64,000 bases of DNA, taken from NCBI RefSeq assembly GCF_964340395.1, contig NC_135562.1, forward strand, positions 14,440,796 to 14,504,795. The letters are read 5' to 3'. The notes beneath the pieces are model-generated. The model saw only the letters and a program-made list of their open reading frames with translations. It did not search any database and was not told the DNA's origin. This stretch comes from Glandiceps talaboti. Taxonomy: Eukaryota; Hemichordata; Enteropneusta; Spengelidae. The position numbers were made by a program, and so were the translations under genes. This document shows positions 9,837 through 21,974 of the stretch, one piece after another; position 1 is the first letter of the stretch; the number at the start of each line of letters is the position of its first letter.

Positions 9837-12800
9837 TCATATTGGTTGTGAGAATGGTTTTAGAATACTTTGGACTAGACTCAGACAGTATGCAGGTAAG
9901 TTAACTTATTTCTAAATAATTGTTTTCTCAAGACTTACAAATAGAAACCTAGTCTGAATGGGTTGTCACTGTGGCCCTGTATGGGAATGGGGTTGGTCTA
10001 TGATTGAGGGCGCTCCAACACAGCGTACTAGCACCTTGTATCATTGTTGGCACCATAAAATGTTTAGCAAATGAGTAACAATGACAACTCTTTCAGTCCT
10101 ATGCTCCGGCCAATCTGATTAAAATCTGATGTAGGAATATGGCTTCTTATTTACCTCTATTGCCTTTGTTCATTGTTGGTTTTTTTTTACGATTTTGTTG
10201 TTCCAGGGAGTGATCACTGTAGGAAAAAGGCAATCACTCCCAGAACAACAAAATCATAAAAAACAACAACAAATAACAAAAAAATGTAGTTGTATTACCA
10301 AATCAGATTTTAATCAGATTGTCCCATGTTCTATTGTATATTGTTCTGATTGTTTACGTCTCTATTACATGTAACAATATCGCCCCAGAGTACATGTTTG
10401 CAAATCAGCGTTAAATACACGCTTACAGTGAACATGCTTGACATGGATTGTCATGACGTCATTACTTGTGAATATTTTTACTAGGCTGAAATAAGGCATT
10501 TATGTAGTGCTATTAAAGAAACCAAAGTTTTATTTTGCAGTGTTGGGGAAGAAATAGACTGTAAGATACGTTGTGATGTTTCGCCCTCACCGGCCTCCTC
10601 TCTGTTAGGGGTTGGCCGATGTTTGAGGGCGCACCGTCACGGCGTACCTTACAGACTAGGGAAGAAATAACATCTCTGGTTTGCAAGAATGCAATTCAGA
10701 GGTGAAGAGGCAATCATTGTCAGGACAAAGTAAAAAAAAAACAAAAAACCAAAAAAAAAAAACCAATGTGTTTACATATGTATGAAAGAAATACAGAATA
10801 TCTAGCCAAATTCAACTGTCACTGTGTCAGATTCCATATTTTCAAATTAGTGAAAATTAGTTTGTTTTTATTAACTGATTTAGTTTGTGTATATTTTGGC
10901 AGGATTGGCTTGATGTCAGAAGAGTAAAGAGAGGTAAAACTAGAAGAAAATCTATTATCAGAACAATTGGTTCTCACTTACCACTACAACCATGTAGGAG
11001 AGCTTTCTTTAATGTAAGTACATCACCATGGGGCCAGTGTTTTTTCTAAGTTTTGGGAATTCCAGTATACAGAAAGGGGGAAAGAAGTATACAACTGGTA
11101 GTGTTTGCCATAACTCTGTATTGGAACCCTGGTAAATTTACTCGGATACTATGGTAGATTTTACCTACTTACCACCCTTAGCAAAAACACTGGTAAGGAA
11201 CCCTAGTAAAATGACTGGGGAACTTTGGTAGATTTTACCTATTTCATACCCTTAATACATGTAAAAACACTGGTAGGGAACTCTAGTAAAATGACTGGGG
11301 AACGCTGGTAGATTTTACCTACGTACCACCCTTAGCTAAAACACTGGTAGGAACCCTGGTAAAATGACAGAGGAACTCAGGTAGATTTTACCTACTTACC
11401 ACCCTTACCAAAAACACTGATAGGGAACCTAGTAAAATGACTGGGGAAGTCTGGTAGATTTTTCCTATTTGATACCCTTAATAAAAACACTGGTAGGGAA
11501 CCCTAGTAAAATGACTTCGGAACTCGGGTAGATTTTACCGACTCACCACCCTTAGATAAAACTTTGAGGTCTTCTTGCTAACTATGGCAGTAATATCTGA
11601 ATTTTTCCAGTCAGATTTAGTGAAAACTATCAAAGTGCTAAGGACATACTGTGTCAGGAAAATAGTTGAATGAACATTTTGTCTTCCAAAGTTGATCTGA
11701 ATATTCCTGGTAAATGAATAAATCTCTCCTGGGAGGTCATGGAAATTGTTTTAAACTTTAAAGTGTATGTACAATGTTTTTACAGATTGACCTCATAACT
11801 GATAATTCAACTCAGAGAAGAGATTGGAAACCTGTATTTTTTGATGAAGATAGTCAGCCATTGGTTATTTCATCATTAGCTGATGTTAAATGGATATCAG
11901 CAACTAGTCCAGATAAACACATCAGAAGCAGGTTAGTAACCATGACAACATTAATCCAGATAAACACATCAGAAACAGATAGTAACCAATGGCAACATTA
12001 GTTCAGATAACACACCAGAAGCAGGTCAGTAACAATGACAACATTAATCCAGATAAACACATCAGGAGCAGACAGTAACCAATGACAACAGTTAGTTAAG
12101 ATCAACACATCAGAAGCAGGTTAGTAACATGACAACAGGATAAAAGAAGGTAAGTAATTAGGTCTCACAAAATTAAAGGGAACTAGTAGATTTAGTGTTT
12201 GCTAACAAAGTAGTAACAGGGCATCTTTGATAAAAAAAAATAAATGCAACTTGGCAAGTCTTATTAATATTTAGCTTTACCTCAAATCACCTTGTTTCAA
12301 GACTTAACTTCCAGTCATTTCTTAATTTCATAGAACTTAGAAGTCTAAAAATTTATGTTTGCAGGGAGACTTGTCAAACATGTGCACACCGCTGTGCCTA
12401 TATACAATCCCCAATTATCTCTCAGTTTCATTGAACTCTAAATTTCTATTTGTTTTCAGATCTGAGTACAGACCATGCAAGGCAAAGCGTACGAAAAGGA
12501 AGATGAGAGCTAGTATGATGCCAAGAGATATAACCCCTATACCAGAATATGATGAGATACGTTGTCAAACAGCTACCCCAGTAACACAACCACCAACACC
12601 CAGTACCTCAACTGAACCTACTGCTTTGTTAAAGATTACAGCTTTAGAACAAGAACTGGCCAACCTACGGGCTCAGATTGCAATGATTGTACAAACTCAA
12701 CAAACAGGTAAGGTTGGGCTCACTGCTATACAGAATCAAAACATATCAATACAACTAACAGATCTTGGGGCTTACATACCTATGATCTCAGAATGTGCAG

Positions 12801-15800
12801 ACCAAACAAACAGGTAATGGGGGGGGGGGGGGGGGGGTCTTACTAACCTCACCAACACTTACCACCCCTATACCAGATATTACCACCCCTATACCAAGTA
12901 TTGATACTTTATGTATTGTATTTACAGTGCCGGCCATGACCGGTATTGCCACCCTATACCAGGTATTGCCACCCCTATACCAAGTATTGAAACTTTATGT
13001 ATTGTATTTACAGTGCCAGTCATGACCGGTATTGCCACCCCTATACCAGGTATTACCACCCCTATACCAAGTATTGATACTTTATGTATTGTATTGTATT
13101 TACAGTGCCAGTAATGACTAGTATTGCCACCCCTATACCAGGTATTACCACCCCAATACAAAGTATTGATACTTTATATATTGTATTTACAGTGCCAGCC
13201 ATGACCGGTATTGCCACCCCTATACCAGGTATTGATACTCCTCCATTAACACCAACTGTACCAATGTGTATGAAGACTCCAGGACCACCACCTCCCCCTC
13301 CCCCTCCCCCTCCACCTCCTCCACCTATCTCCTGTCCAACAGGTCCATCAATAGCTGAAATCATCAGACAGGTATGTATTCAATGTATCAATGGAGAGAG
13401 AATATTTTACATATAAAAGTTCATAAACTTACAGTTACTTGTTACGATTGGTGGCAATGGATAATGTATTACCCAATACAGTGATTTGTTACATTATCAT
13501 ACTCGTGCTTGATAAGTGGTTGATGTAAAAGAACCTTTGTGATTGGTCAGTGATTTGCAGGCTGATGCCATTAGTGATGGGTTATGATATAAAGATATTG
13601 TCTGTAATATTTTAATGACACTAAATATTTTGATATTATAAATCAATACAACACATCTGAATGATATTTTGCTGTAATTCCAAACTCAAAAATAATTTAC
13701 TGAGTGCAAACTACAATCTATATGATTCCAGAGAAATAAAATGTCTTGTTGTATCTGAAGGATAACTGTGTGTGACATTTAACTAGTAATGAATTAGTTT
13801 TGTTTCTTTGTTTGTTTGACTTTTGTACAGAATAAGGCTAAGAAAGGTAAGACCACAGGAACACCTAAAACACCAGCTGGTATACCTAATATGGGTGACG
13901 TACTGAAAGGACTGGGTAGTGTCAAACTTAAGTCTATTGCAAGGTATGTATATAGTCATGGTTAGGCTAAAAAAAAATAAAAAATTGTTTCTGGTCAGGA
14001 CAATCTGTCATTGACACCAATGGTTCAATGATGTGATTTAAAAAAAAAATTTTTTTTTTTTTTTGATTCTCAACAAACCTGTTACTCAGTCTAGTATTTA
14101 TGGCACTTGCTGTTCTTTTTATTTAGTACTTTAGAGCAAATGTGTATGTGGGGGGCAGATGTCATTACTTGTGCATGATTGGCTCAGCAGTTGTCCTCCC
14201 TGAAGTAGGGAGGGTTAACTTATTTTTGTGTTTCCCTCAGATCTGCAGACTGCATGGGCTTGAGAAAAATATGGGGGAAAAAAGACCGACACGAGGATAT
14301 TTAAGTGATGCGATTATCAGATTGACCAGAAACAATTCGGGTGGGGGGGGGGGGGGGAGTGATTTGGATCAAGATGGCTGCACAGAGAGGCTTTTGATTA
14401 GTTTAATTCTTGATTTATTAGGATAACCAACAATATGACATATGTAGTGAAATCACACAGTTGCAACTTTTACTGAGAGTATGCTAGTTATTTCCTAACA
14501 CAGACAGTTTTTGAAAACTTTTTATTAATTTCATGAAATATATACGGAGTTGATGAAAATGAAAATCAGGAAACATTTTGTGCAAGTTCAGTGACAATCG
14601 CTACAATCTTACAATACAGTCTGTGATGGTGGATTTACCCTGGACTCTCGGGGGTGGAATGTAAAAGAGAGAAATTTTGGTGACCAAGACTTAATATAGT
14701 AGCTGTTGTACATACTAGGATTGAAAAAAACTCAATTTTGGGGAAATGTTGTAAAGTTCTGTTCATCAAATTCAAAGGGAATCCCAGGAACAGAATTGAG
14801 ACAATCATGTGAAATATATACATTATGCTTTCGCTACTTCCTGGTGAGCATACAATCCCTGCTATCTGATAGAATTAAATCCTTCAGATTATCACATATC
14901 AAACATCTGTCCTACCAGGTCCCTATTTATACAGCTGGGTTAATTCTTACAATCAATTTTAATTTTCTAACAACTTTTTTGATTGGTTCCTATCAGATCA
15001 CCAGGTGGTACGCCAATCAGACAGGCTCCTAAGCCCTGTGACACTAACGACCCTGCAGCACTCATAGCTATAGCATTAAAAAAGAAGTTTGCACATCGCC
15101 GTGCTATGGATAGCCCTGCTTCAGATAAAGAAAATACCGGTAATGGTTTCTCACCGTCTCCTAGGAGCAGTCCTAAGGTTAGTGGAATGTAAACTAAATT
15201 AAACATAATTAAACAAGGGTTAGGTTTCACAACATAATGACTTGTGTATGTGTGATAATAATGTAAGTCTTTTTACAGTATTTGAACAAGAGGAAATACT
15301 TACAGCCCATTTCATGTTACCATTCACTGGCTCTGTTTGATACAACCATGCAGAAACCAATAAGAAACTGTACATGCTACACTTTTAAGATAGCAAGATT
15401 AAATGAATACAGTTTCTTGCAACATTTTGTCTCAATGAAATGAGACATAAAATGCAGACATGAAAACATTGGCACCCACATGCCTGCCTTCATTTGCAGT
15501 ACGTTTAAATGATTAATTTCATAATAGACAAAATGTAGCAAGAAATTGCAGCCTTGTTATCTTTGTGTAGAATATACTGTTTTTTCTGTGTGGTTGTATC
15601 AAACGGAGCGTTTTGAATTGAAGGGGCACAAACTGAGTTTATAAATCCTTTTACTGAAATGAAAATATTTACATAAAACCTTGAAACTATTGTAGTATAA
15701 TGTAATATCAATGCATGCCTTCTCATTACCTTCTAAATTTGCTAGAACAGCAGGTGATTACCAAGTATGGATTCCTCGATATTTTTTGGTATGTGTCAAA

Positions 15801-16215
15801 AATTAAATCATTGGATCATTTGCATGTTGTATCTTAATACCAGGTTTGAGTTCAGTCAATTGGAAGTAATAGTAACATTTAGTTTTGTAAGTAGAATACT
15901 ACCAGTGACTTTTAAATACACAGCATAAATCTCACTCAAAATTCATATAAACTCAGCTTGTTCCCCTTTAACAAGTGATTGCACTTACTAGTAGAACATT
16001 TCATTCATATATAGACATACAAAGGGCGACGAAGTTACAGTAACAACTTTTGGACACTGGTGAAAGTAATCACCTAGTTAGTACATACAAATGTAATAGT
16101 CTATTCTGTGAATCTGCTTTGTTTACAGTTTGGACGTCATCTTCTCAAGTCTCATAAATCACGGAGATCACTAGACAGATCATCTGGATCACCATTGGCT
16201 AATGTCATTGTATGA
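9824..16215 (+). CDS. MTFR2: Mitochondrial fission regulator family protein, MTFR2/MTFR1-like (8 coding exons, 378 aa)
   Basis: Coding exons are 9824-9895, 10903-11013, 11786-11931, 12460-12707, 13193-13371 (13106 possible as an alternative start), 13831-13943, 14997-15177 and 16129-16215. Phases join to 379 codons. Recognised blocks: MIEPVILVVRMVLEYFG at the N-terminus and SIIRTIG...LPLQPCRR (both closest to MTFR2), ADVKWISA, the coiled stretch ALEQELANLRAQIAMIV, a long polyproline run, MGDVLKGLGSVKLKS, DPAALIAIALKKKFAHRR, and a C-terminal FGRHLLK. Family members act at mitochondria and promote fission, partly through the Pro-rich region. The start ATG lies at the position matching MTFR2. 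The gene is divergent from ARMC1. Oddities: the 5' splice site of the 11786-11931 exon and the 3' splice site of the polyproline exon lie in tandem repeats. MTFR1, MTFR2 and MTFR1L arose by duplication, so the invertebrate gene may simply be the single pro-orthologue. Confidence 0.9.
10111..10321. mobile_element. Palindromic MITE (CAATCTGATTAAAATCTGAT ends)
   Basis: Perfect 20-bp terminal inverted repeats enclose 211 bp. Inside, GATTTTGTTGTTC is again inverted. End fragments of the same family are found at about 30744-30766, 31531-31576 and 37431-37456. Confidence 0.8.
10559..10654. mobile_element. MITE with CTGTAAG ends, family A
   Basis: The left end CTGTAAGATACG...TCGCCCTCA is matched by an inverted right end CTGTAAGGTACGCCGTGA...GCGCCCTCA. 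A second member is at 31299-31413, and a relic with the GATTGAGGGCGCTCC part is near 9995-10030. It is intronic in MTFR. Confidence 0.65.
11105..11570. repeat. Second array of the 75-bp repeat in the next MTFR intron
   Basis: Six or so units with TAAAATGACTGGGGAACT and GGTAGATTTTACCTA are spaced about 75 bp apart. They are the same family as 9430-9760 but on the other side of the 10903-11013 exon. Units here have GGGAACCC-type junctions and are more alike among themselves. Confidence 0.85.
11910..12150 (+). repeat. Tandem copies of an MTFR exon end with its 5' splice site (unit about 47 bp)
   Basis: The exon end CCAGATAAACACATCAGAAG-CAG and the following GTTAGTAAC-ATGACAACATT recur at about 11955, 12003, 12049 and 12097. 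The GT of the donor is kept at 11932, 12025 and 12120 and destroyed in the other two copies (AT, AC). The 11932-12025 distance is 93 bp, but the added segment contains a stop near 11999. Confidence 0.85.
12818..12837. repeat. Poly-G tract
   Basis: A G run lies in the MTFR intron just upstream of the acceptor repeats. Confidence 0.95.
12880..13240 (+). repeat. Four tandem 3' splice sites with exon start (unit 86-92 bp)
   Basis: Each unit reads TTGTATTTACAG, then the exon beginning TGCCAG(C/T)CATGACCGG, then the proline-coding CACCCCTATACCAGG. AG dinucleotides end at 12927, 13013, 13105 and 13192. From the upstream phase (G|TG), entry at 13193 or 13106 keeps the frame open into the polyproline exon (87 bp apart, 29 extra residues). 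Entry at 13014 or 12928 runs into a stop. Confidence 0.85.
15336..15604. mobile_element. Imperfect foldback element
   Basis: GTTTGATACAACCATGCAGA at the left is the near-complement of the right end, and an inner pair (CTTGCAACATTTTGTCT / AGACAAAATGTAGCAAG) supports one 270-bp palindrome in the MTFR last intron. Confidence 0.55.
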
Positions 16216-16488
16216 AGAAGCTGATTGGACAATAATTTGGTTGAACTGACTACATCTGCACAGCTATTGGAGGACATTTAACCAGTTGCCATGGAAATAT
16301 GTCCATCATGATAGGACGTGTCAATACAAGTCATTTGCAAATATTTACTCTTTGTAGTAATTTATTTTGCAAATTACTCACAATTGAAGAATCACAGCAA
16401 CAATATCAAAACATTATGTGTACATTTTAAGACCAGTATATTTCATTTCAATGAATATTCAAATTTTTTTCAGCCATTTTGATACTCG

Positions 16489-16504
16489 CCACTAGAGGGC
16501 AGCA
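16489..16504 (+). promoter_or_regulatory. CTCF-type motif
   Basis: CCACTAGAGGGCAGCA fits the bilaterian CTCF core consensus at every strongly constrained position. It lies in the MTFR 3' UTR. The motif alone does not prove binding. Confidence 0.4.
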
Positions 16505-17026
16505 TTCATTTACATTTATCTGTAGTCACTGCCAAGGAAAGCACAACTATTGAGAATGATGTCATAGGTACAAATATCATATTTTAAAAGGGTATAAACT
16601 ATTCTTAGTTTGTAATATTCACCATGTCTGTCTTCTTACATTCTTTGAATAACTGACAAAGATGAAGTTTTTAAGTTGAAACCAATACATCAAGTAATGT
16701 TATCCTCTCTGTAACATTTCTATATCATAATTGTAAATGAATTTGTTGAGATTTGTTCTCTGTTTTTTCCTGTAATTTTTAGAATCATGAAATGTTTTAT
16801 TCTTTAAAATATTCTAATATAACTGCCATCCATAACAGAGATCCATGGATTTATCTACAAGTTTCAGTTTTTACCCTTAGTATTTTTTTCCCCTTGAGAA
16901 TTGTACAGGCTGAAAGTTATGTTATGTATAGTGTGGTATATTGTTATACACTACATTAGTAATGTTTCACCAGGAAGCCAATAAATGTTTTTTAAAGGGA
17001 AAGGAATTGTGCATTCACTTTGTTTT

Positions 17027-17032
17027 AATAAA
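17027..17032 (+). terminator. Poly(A) signal candidates of MTFR
   Basis: AATAAA occurs here and at 16980-16985, about 0.8 kb after the MTFR stop. A palindromic element follows at once. Either could be the cleavage signal. Confidence 0.45.
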
Positions 17033-17112
17033 AACTTGGATATTATTAGACTGTCGACAGTCACTTGCGCCTTTTTTCCCTGCGTTATATCTAAACTTAA
17101 GTTGTTGCCGTG

Positions 17113-17252
17113 CTCCGATCCGGCATAATACTACTACTATAATCGCATACTGATATCGAGAGCCGAAGGCCCGAGCTTTTGGCCCTCGATCACTCGGGCC
17201 TTCGGCCCTCGATATCAGTATGCGATTATAGTAGTGTTGTGCCGGATCGGAG
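17113..17252. mobile_element. Palindromic MITE with GC-rich hairpin centre
   Basis: CTCCGATCCGGCATAATACT and the complement of its start bound a near-perfect palindrome. The centre carries two inverted GAGGGCCGAAGGCCCGAG-like blocks. Further outward, TATCTAAAC / GTTTAGATA pair too, so the full element may span about 17050-17275. Confidence 0.75.
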
Positions 17253-18600
17253 TTTAGATAAGACGTAGGCAGTCATGGATATCATATGAGATAGCATGTT
17301 TCATTCATTACAGTGTTGGCAGGGATCTTGACTTAGGCATGTACATAATACTTCACTCAACCATACTAACAAATGACATAATTTTTTAATTACCATTTGG
17401 TGTTTATTTACACTGGTAAATCATGTCCACTACACATAGTTGACATGACATATGCATACAAATCATGGCAAAGTTTGGATAATAAAAACAGAATTTCTAG
17501 TTTTCCTTGGTTGTAGCATAGAGGTATGCTCACAGTAGGGTGACATTTCAGATTGTAAGTTTATCTCAAGTGGCCAAACAGTATGTGTTTGCGAACTTCC
17601 AATTCTTATACGAACTTCCAATTCTTATACTATCTTGAATATCAGGTGATTACATATCCACACCACTGATATAACCCATTTGTGTGATGTACCACATTAG
17701 AACAATAGTTTGTGGCTATCTTCATTAGCTAAAAGTTCAGTTTCCACCAAGTATATAAACATGAACTTTCATAACTTTTAATAACTGACGCATAAAAGTC
17801 GATGTGGTATAATGGCTTAGAAGATCGAGGAGACAGCCCCAGTGTTTATTCACAGTTCAGTACACTTAGATATGGATAGCTCTCAGTGGCAGTTAAATAC
17901 TGAAACAAGTGAGCAATGTTATCCACGAAGTCTACACTCAGTAATTCTCATAATGCTTGTAATAAATAAATTGTAGCACTGATTATGTATGTATAGAGTA
18001 ACACTTTTGATTGCTGAAAGGAGTGAGCCACCAGTGGTCTGGGTAACCAAGGTTACGGACACCTGACCGAAAGAATTGTGTACCTCGAGGCAAAAGATGA
18101 AAACAAAAATATGGCCAATTTTTTGAATTACTCGTTTGGTTCTGATTTTTGGTGAGACTGAATATACTGCAAACCTGGAAATTTCGCTAAAGACTTATTT
18201 TCACTTATTTCACTGGAAAACAATGATGGAAAAATAAGTAGTGACTAAAATGCCTTCTTGTACATGTACACAATGTACCAGTCTGCTAATTAGTAAAAAA
18301 TAGTCTTTGAGAACTTGCTGAAGGCAGTAAAAATCACAACATTTTCTAGTAGCGAAAATATCTTCATTTACAGTACATCAACTGAGTTTAATTTTTGGAA
18401 GTTACCAAATACATTGTTTATTTATCAAAAAATCATAATTCTATATTGGGCTAGAAATTGGAAATGTATGAATGAAAGGAAAAAAAATATGAAAGCAAAG
18501 ATAGACACAAAATGAAATAAAGTTCCAGTCTGACGATGAAATAACTCTGGGTCCATGAGTGAAAATATATACCGATATAATTACTTTTATTAAGATTGTA

Positions 18601-21314
18601 CTAATATTCCACTTCAAATTCAAAATATTGGGGATCAAAATTGTGAACTCTAATGTAACCGTCTTCACCACCACTGCTGTAACTGTAAAAAAGAAACAAA
18701 AGAAAACTTGTTAAAACTGGAAAACACTGAACAAGCTATTTGTAGCACAGGAGTTCAATAATTTATAATGTTATCATGCAACTCTCCCTAACTCAACACT
18801 AGGTGGTGCTCTCCCAAAACTCTCCCTAACACCACACTAGATGGCGCTGTTGTGATAACCCTTTCTTAGACACCAAAATAAATGATATTACCATTGATGT
18901 ACTTGTACACAGGTCTAGCAATACATAAATGTTGATGATGAACAATTTTAACAATATTTAATTGTGAAACAGTAATTTGACATTTCTGCATGCGAGAAAT
19001 ATTCACATTTACCAATAACATCAAATTAATTTTAACGAGCAGTTTTTTGTAAATTACCAAGTAAAAAAGTTTACAAACTCAGCTTGTGTCCTTTTACACA
19101 AACTTAATTGTCCCTGTTTGAATACCACCTTTTTACTCATAAAAAAATATTTCACAAAGTTATCTACATCAATATTTACCTTTTGCCATCAGGATGAAAT
19201 GCTACACTGTTGATTGGACCAAAATGACCTTTGACTCTTCCAAATTCGTCTTCAAATACAAGATGGAAGAACCTGGCATCAAACTTTCCTACCCTGGTTG
19301 ATGTTGTTGTTACTTCCATGGCTTCCTGTCCACCACCAACAACAACCTATAAACAAAGATGAAATGACATTTCTAACTATGTGTGACTGGTTGACCATCA
19401 GTGAAAGTGTGTAACTTACATGATACATGATTGGTTGACTGTGTGAAAGTGTATAACTTACATGAAATCTGATTGGTTGACTGTATGTACAAGTGTGTAT
19501 GCATATAGCTTACATGATGTCAGATTGGTTGACTGTTTATGAAAGCGTGAAGTTACTTACATTGAATCTGATTGGTTGACTGTATAAAAGTGTATGACTT
19601 ACATGATTTCTGATTGGTTGACTGTGTGAAAGTGTATAACTTGCATGAAATCTGATTGGTTGACTATATGTATAACTTACATGATTTCTGATTGGTGAAA
19701 TTGCAGCTGAGTTCACATTACGTTCTGTTTTGTATGTCTTCATGTGTTTCAGTGTCGCTGTGTCAAATAACTACAAGAAATAAGGAAACAAGGACATTTA
19801 TTCAACAACTTTCACAAAAATGGTTATTTACCAGCAAAGACACGGGATTTCCTGCACATGGAACACTCAATAGGGAACTTGCAATCCAGACTGAGCATGC
19901 TCAGATGCAAAGGACTATGGGATTATCTGTGGTTATCGTAATACCTAATCTGGAGCTACCGATAAAAAAACCTCCCACAATAGTCGGGGTAAACTATGAA
20001 TTGACAATTCATGGTTGCAAACAATGTAACAGTATTGTTTACAATACCAATTTATTAGTATTCATTATCACATTTCCCATGATGCAACATTCAACATGGC
20101 GGGTTTGCAAGTTCCATATTGCATACAGGTATTAAATAGTAATGTTTCCAGTATTGCACTATAGTACATACATGTATGTAAATAATGTTCTTAAAAGCCT
20201 ACTCTGCATACAAAGAGGGCTCTGATGCTCACTATGCTATCGGTAGATGACTTTGACCGTACAACACGCTCACAGAGCTCATAAGAGTGCCTATGAACCG
20301 ACAATTTTAGAGAATATTGATATTACAGATTTGTTATATTGTATTAGACTACATACAGTGTTATGAATATTCAAGAAAGAAATCCATCTCTGTTTTCTTG
20401 AAATTAGTTGTATTTTGGGTACAATATTCATGACAATGTTGACTTGATACACATTGGAAGTGTGATGACACTGACTAAGGATTGAAAATTAGCCCTTTAA
20501 CTAGTGATAAAATAAAGCCTTACTTCTGCCATTAGAAGGCATTCCTTCAGTTATACCTACTCCAGTAATGGATAAATTACATTTTGTACTACTTCAATCA
20601 TCAACCAAATCAGAGGTATGACAACGACTATATCTCATTCACAGACATCAAAAATACATGGCATCTGCACTGCATTGAAACTATACTCCTAAACTTTGGA
20701 ATGTTCTCCCTCTTGAGAACATGACTGTATTTCATTCAAACATACATACATAGCAACTACACATTCAAACTATAATAATACTTCTAAACTTTGGAATGTT
20801 CTCCCTCTTGACAACGTAAAAACAATGCTGAAACTTTTAAAGAGCAAACTGATGATCTATCTGTGAAGGCAGCATTCTGACAGAGTGCACTGTCCCTTTC
20901 AGTGCCATTGAACAAAAATCAATATTTTGTGGAGTCTAACACTTTAGAAATTATTTTGATTGATTGACATTGTTCACGGATAAGTTTTGTACTCCACAGT
21001 TTGTTAAAATGTAAATAATTAGACATTGTACATTGTACATGAATATGGTTGCCGCTAGTGCAGCTTTAACTAAAATCTCACCTCAAAAGATTGACACATA
21101 ACCATTATTATAGTGACACAGTATATATCCACTATCAAATTATGGCATCTATACATGTACAGTGCTTGAAATTAACAGTAGTCCCGTGCCCACAGATCAC
21201 CAATTCTTGTCATGGGGCTATGATAATTTACAGCTGGTAACCCACTCATGCTACAAGTACCACTCACTGTGCAATGATCTTAGGTTGGAAGATTTACAGA
21301 CATGAAAGTATTTT

Positions 21315-21372
<58 letters not shown>

Positions 21373-21932
21373 TTCCAACAGAGGAACTCTGTTTTCAGTT
21401 CAGGAATATGAGACTACTTGTCACAATCCTTGGTTTACCACTTTCTGAAATTGGTAGCCCATTTGGATTACCAAAGAAAAAGGTTAATTCTGAATCCTGA
21501 TGTACAGTAGAATGAAAACAGAACCTTACCTTGGATGTGTTATCCTTTGAAGCTGTTATTAACATGCCTAGATCTTTGGAACTCTGTATGTCATTTATGT
21601 TTCTAGCGTGTTCTTTTACTGACAGTATTCTCTCTCCACTCTACAACACAAAACAGAAATCCATCCAATACAGAATTACAACGCTTGCAGCAGTTATCTA
21701 GAGATACTTCTGATCAGAATCTCATTTCATCAGTAGTGGACAATTAAAACTGGCTTTGAAGGTCCCCAAAAGTCTTACTCGTATTACACGGCAAGAAAAA
21801 TAGCTAGTGTATCTGATGTAGATTTATGCTGCCACAATGATTTTATCAGTTTGTTTATGTCTAACAGTTAGTCATATGGTATACAACGGCATGACTAACT
21901 TTCACAGACATAAACAAACTGATAAGAACATG

Positions 21933-21974
<42 letters not shown>

